IMG/VR virus record: IMGVR_UViG_3300002835_010534
Span: 1 to 23,311 of that record
Source of the DNA: a virus
Reading direction: 5' to 3' (one strand)
DNA length: 23,311 nt
Of the stretch, positions 21,602 to 23,311 are shown piece after piece; position 1 is the stretch's first letter, and every line of letters begins with the position of its first letter. The notes beneath the pieces are model-generated. The model did not search any database. It saw only the letters and a program-made list of their open reading frames with translations, and was not told where the DNA came from. Position numbers and translations under genes: made by a program.

Positions 21602-22030
21602 ATGAACTATACAGAAACATTTGATCAGTTTGCAAGTAAGTTATCAACTACAGATTTAGCCCTATATGCTGGAGCCGGCTTAATACTATGGGTTTTATTC
21701 AAAGATAAAATGAGTCCAGTCCAAAATTTCTTATCAACCACTATTGAAAAGATAAAAAGCTCACCCCCATTAAAATCTGTAAATCCGGTCTCCGTAGTTG
21801 TTCCTACTGTCAAACCAGTAGTAATCACAAAAGAAGATATCTTCTTTAAGCTTGTGGCTTCATGGAAACAAACAAGAGATTTAGCGGTTGAGAGTGGTTG
21901 TGATGACGCAGTAAAGGCTGCCGATCAAATGTTTCCGTATCTATCTCCAAATGTTTGTGGTAACTCAACCACCCCAATAAATAATAGCATATTAAAAACA
22001 GAAAACAAAAAGACTGTAGGTGATTTATGA
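21602..22030 (+). CDS. Single-pass membrane protein, 142 aa
   Basis: Shine-Dalgarno AAAGGAA lies about 8 bases before the ATG. A transmembrane segment at residues 18-33 (DLALYAGAGLILWVLF) is followed by a basic turn, a proline- and valine-rich linker (VNPVSVVVPTVKPVV, 60-75) and a helical part with two cysteines (SGCDDAVKAADQMFPYLSPNVCG) that might form a disulfide. The gene overlaps the next by 4 bases. The arrangement (anchor, stiff linker, small C-terminal part) is reminiscent of proteins that reach across the envelope, but no specific homologue is recognised. Confidence 0.7.
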   Translation: MNYTETFDQFASKLSTTDLALYAGAGLILWVLFKDKMSPVQNFLSTTIEKIKSSPPLKSVNPVSVVVPTVKPVVITKEDIFFKLVASWKQTRDLAVESGCDDAVKAADQMFPYLSPNVCGNSTTPINNSILKTENKKTVGDL

Positions 22031-22527
22031 ATTCAAAAAATTTATTACTCTTAATCGCATTACTACTAATTGCTATAGGTATTTTTAAACCAAATTTAAA
22101 TAACTTTTTAGACAGTAATCGTCCTTCAGTTAATGTGGTTGATAATCTTGATCTAGTGGCTCCATCCTCAGATGAACTATTAACCAAAAGTAAAGATATC
22201 ATTAAAGCACTATCTTCAAATTCTGATCGTAAAATAGACGGCAAAAGATTAGCGTCTTTATACAACGATATGGCTACTCTAATTAGTTTAGATGGAGAGA
22301 ATGAAGTTATTAAAAATACAGAAGACATTAGACAAGCTAATAGACTAGCCGGTCTTTTACTTCGACTTGATATTAAAAGTAAGTATCCCGATTTACCAGA
22401 AGCGGCAAAAGCATTGATTGTACAATCGATTGGTGACGATAATGTATTACTAAATAAAGAATTAAGAGAAAATGCAGTTAATGGGTTTAAGGCACTAGCC
22501 TGGGCATGTAACGAAGGAAGTAAATAA
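22027..22527 (+). CDS. Membrane-anchored or secreted helical protein, 166 aa
   Basis: Residues 5-20 (NLLLLIALLLIAIGIF) are a signal anchor or uncleaved signal. The rest (about 35-166) appears helical with no cysteines until the final ACNEGSK; patterns such as RKIDGKRLASLYNDMATLIS and IRQANRLAGLLLRLDIKSKY suggest a bundle. No catalytic motif is seen. It is coupled to the previous gene by ATGA and overlaps the following protease gene by a single base (TAATG), so the two may be made in similar amounts and work together. Confidence 0.7.
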   Translation: MNSKNLLLLIALLLIAIGIFKPNLNNFLDSNRPSVNVVDNLDLVAPSSDELLTKSKDIIKALSSNSDRKIDGKRLASLYNDMATLISLDGENEVIKNTEDIRQANRLAGLLLRLDIKSKYPDLPEAAKALIVQSIGDDNVLLNKELRENAVNGFKALAWACNEGSK

Positions 22528-23311
22528 TGACAAAACTATCTCCAGAAGAATTATATAAAAATTATAAAAAAGGTTTCTCTGGCTGTATTTGGGAACAGCA
22601 GATATTTGATAATCTAATGGAAAATAGTAAATATCCATTATTTGGAGACGCTAGCAAAAAAATTAAAAATAATGGTAAGGGCAAATTATCAACACCATAC
22701 AAGAGTGTATTAAAATTTGATAAAAATCCATATAATGAAAGACAAACTACTGGAGATTGTGTTAGTCATGCAACACGGAATGCTTGTGATGTTAGTAGAG
22801 CAGTAGAAATAGATGTCAATGGAGAAAGAGAAGCATGGATAGCAAAAGGAGCGACAGAAGCAATTTACGGTGCTAGAGGTTGGAGTGGACAAGGCATGAG
22901 TTGTTCAAGAGCCGCTGAATTTGTAAGTAAAAATGGCGGTATAGTATTAAGAAAAAATTATCCCGGTATTGCTGATTTTACTAAATACAATGGTAATCTT
23001 GGTGCTGGTTGGGGAGGAAGAGGATTACCAGACTCTGTGATTGATCTTGCTAATGATCACCAAATTAAAACTGTTAGTTTAGTACGAACAATAGAAGAAG
23101 CACGAGACGCAATAGCTAATGGTTATGGATTATCGGTATGTTCTAATTATGGATTTAGTAATAAACGAGATAAAAAAGGAATAGCAAATACTAGTGGTAA
23201 TTGGGCCCACGCTATGGCCTGGATAGCCTGTGATGATACTGGTAGTGAGCCATTATTTTTAGTACAAAATAGTTGGGGTAAATGGAATGATGGTGGTCAT
23301 CCAGAATGGGG
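22527..23311 (+). CDS. Papain-like cysteine protease (C1 type), 3' end missing
   Basis: The frame is open to the window end (261 full codons). Catalytic elements of the papain fold appear in order: Gln73 and Cys78 in QTTGDCVSHA (73-82), His228 in NWAHAMAWIA (225-234) and Asn248 in VQNSWGKWNDGG (246-257). Papain spaces its Gln and Cys by six residues; here it is five. No signal peptide or pro-domain inhibitor is evident in the first 70 residues, which instead have FSGCIWEQQIF and a Lys/Asn-rich linker. Genes of this type occur in some large phage genomes near structural genes; function is unknown (virion protein processing, a tail-borne protease or a transpeptidase-like role). Confidence 0.82.
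   Translation, partial: MTKLSPEELYKNYKKGFSGCIWEQQIFDNLMENSKYPLFGDASKKIKNNGKGKLSTPYKSVLKFDKNPYNERQTTGDCVSHATRNACDVSRAVEIDVNGEREAWIAKGATEAIYGARGWSGQGMSCSRAAEFVSKNGGIVLRKNYPGIADFTKYNGNLGAGWGGRGLPDSVIDLANDHQIKTVSLVRTIEEARDAIANGYGLSVCSNYGFSNKRDKKGIANTSGNWAHAMAWIACDDTGSEPLFLVQNSWGKWNDGGHPEW

Noticed and set aside
22705-22712. Fourth GTGTATTA copy
   Set aside because: It lies inside the papain-like coding region with no start codon of a separate gene nearby; one chance copy is expected.
1-23311. CRISPR arrays, insertion sequences, integrase or attachment sites
   Set aside because: No spaced direct repeats, transposase or integrase motifs, or terminal inverted repeats were seen on reading both strands.

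Overview
The window looks like part of a lytic tailed bacteriophage genome, probably a large T4-like relative from an AT-rich lineage. Every credible gene is on the + strand. Genes are packed with ATGA or few-base overlaps. There is a phage-type sigma factor, an rIIB-like fragment and a block of small virion/membrane proteins. Base composition is roughly 30% G+C by eye, with a few richer islands. Nothing in the sequence identifies the host with confidence; galactofuranose and LPS-type glycosyltransferase genes weakly suggest a Gram-negative host.

Region 1 (1-3869): the end of an rIIB-like gene, a miniature tRNA-like cloverleaf, two unknown genes, then a zinc-ribbon protein with a RuvA domain III-like C-terminus directly upstream of a complete RuvB-type AAA+ ATPase. 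A single-pass membrane protein and an actin/MreB-like ATPase follow.

Region 2 (3870-6028): a secreted trypsin-like serine protease whose ribosome-binding site lies in a hairpin, a near-consensus sigma-70 promoter (4768-4795), three small unknown genes (one zinc-binding) and a macro-domain protein.

Region 3 (6025-15539): a 9.5-kb metabolic and glycan island with a GT90 (CAP10-like) transferase, UDP-galactopyranose mutase, a nucleoside deoxyribosyltransferase-like protein, three GT-A-like proteins (two of them paralogues), two GT4 transferases with intact EX7E motifs, a radical SAM enzyme, a SAM methyltransferase and a GMP reductase. The likely theme is synthesis or alteration of a galactofuranose-containing glycan plus purine remodelling; the acceptor is unknown.

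Region 4 (15542-23311): head-maturation-associated small proteins, a sigma factor with regions 2 and 4, three unknown genes, a ClpP-type protease with a full Ser-His-Asp triad, a DeoC-like protein lacking the catalytic lysine, a strongly translated Ala/Ser/Thr-rich likely virion protein followed by an intrinsic terminator, a run of small membrane proteins (one holin-like), and a papain-like cysteine protease cut by the window end.

The strongest candidates for something undescribed are the RuvA-III/zinc-ribbon plus RuvB pair, the membrane protein plus actin-like pair, the octamer GTGTATTA repeated upstream of three genes (possible phage promoter element), and the mini-cloverleaf RNA.
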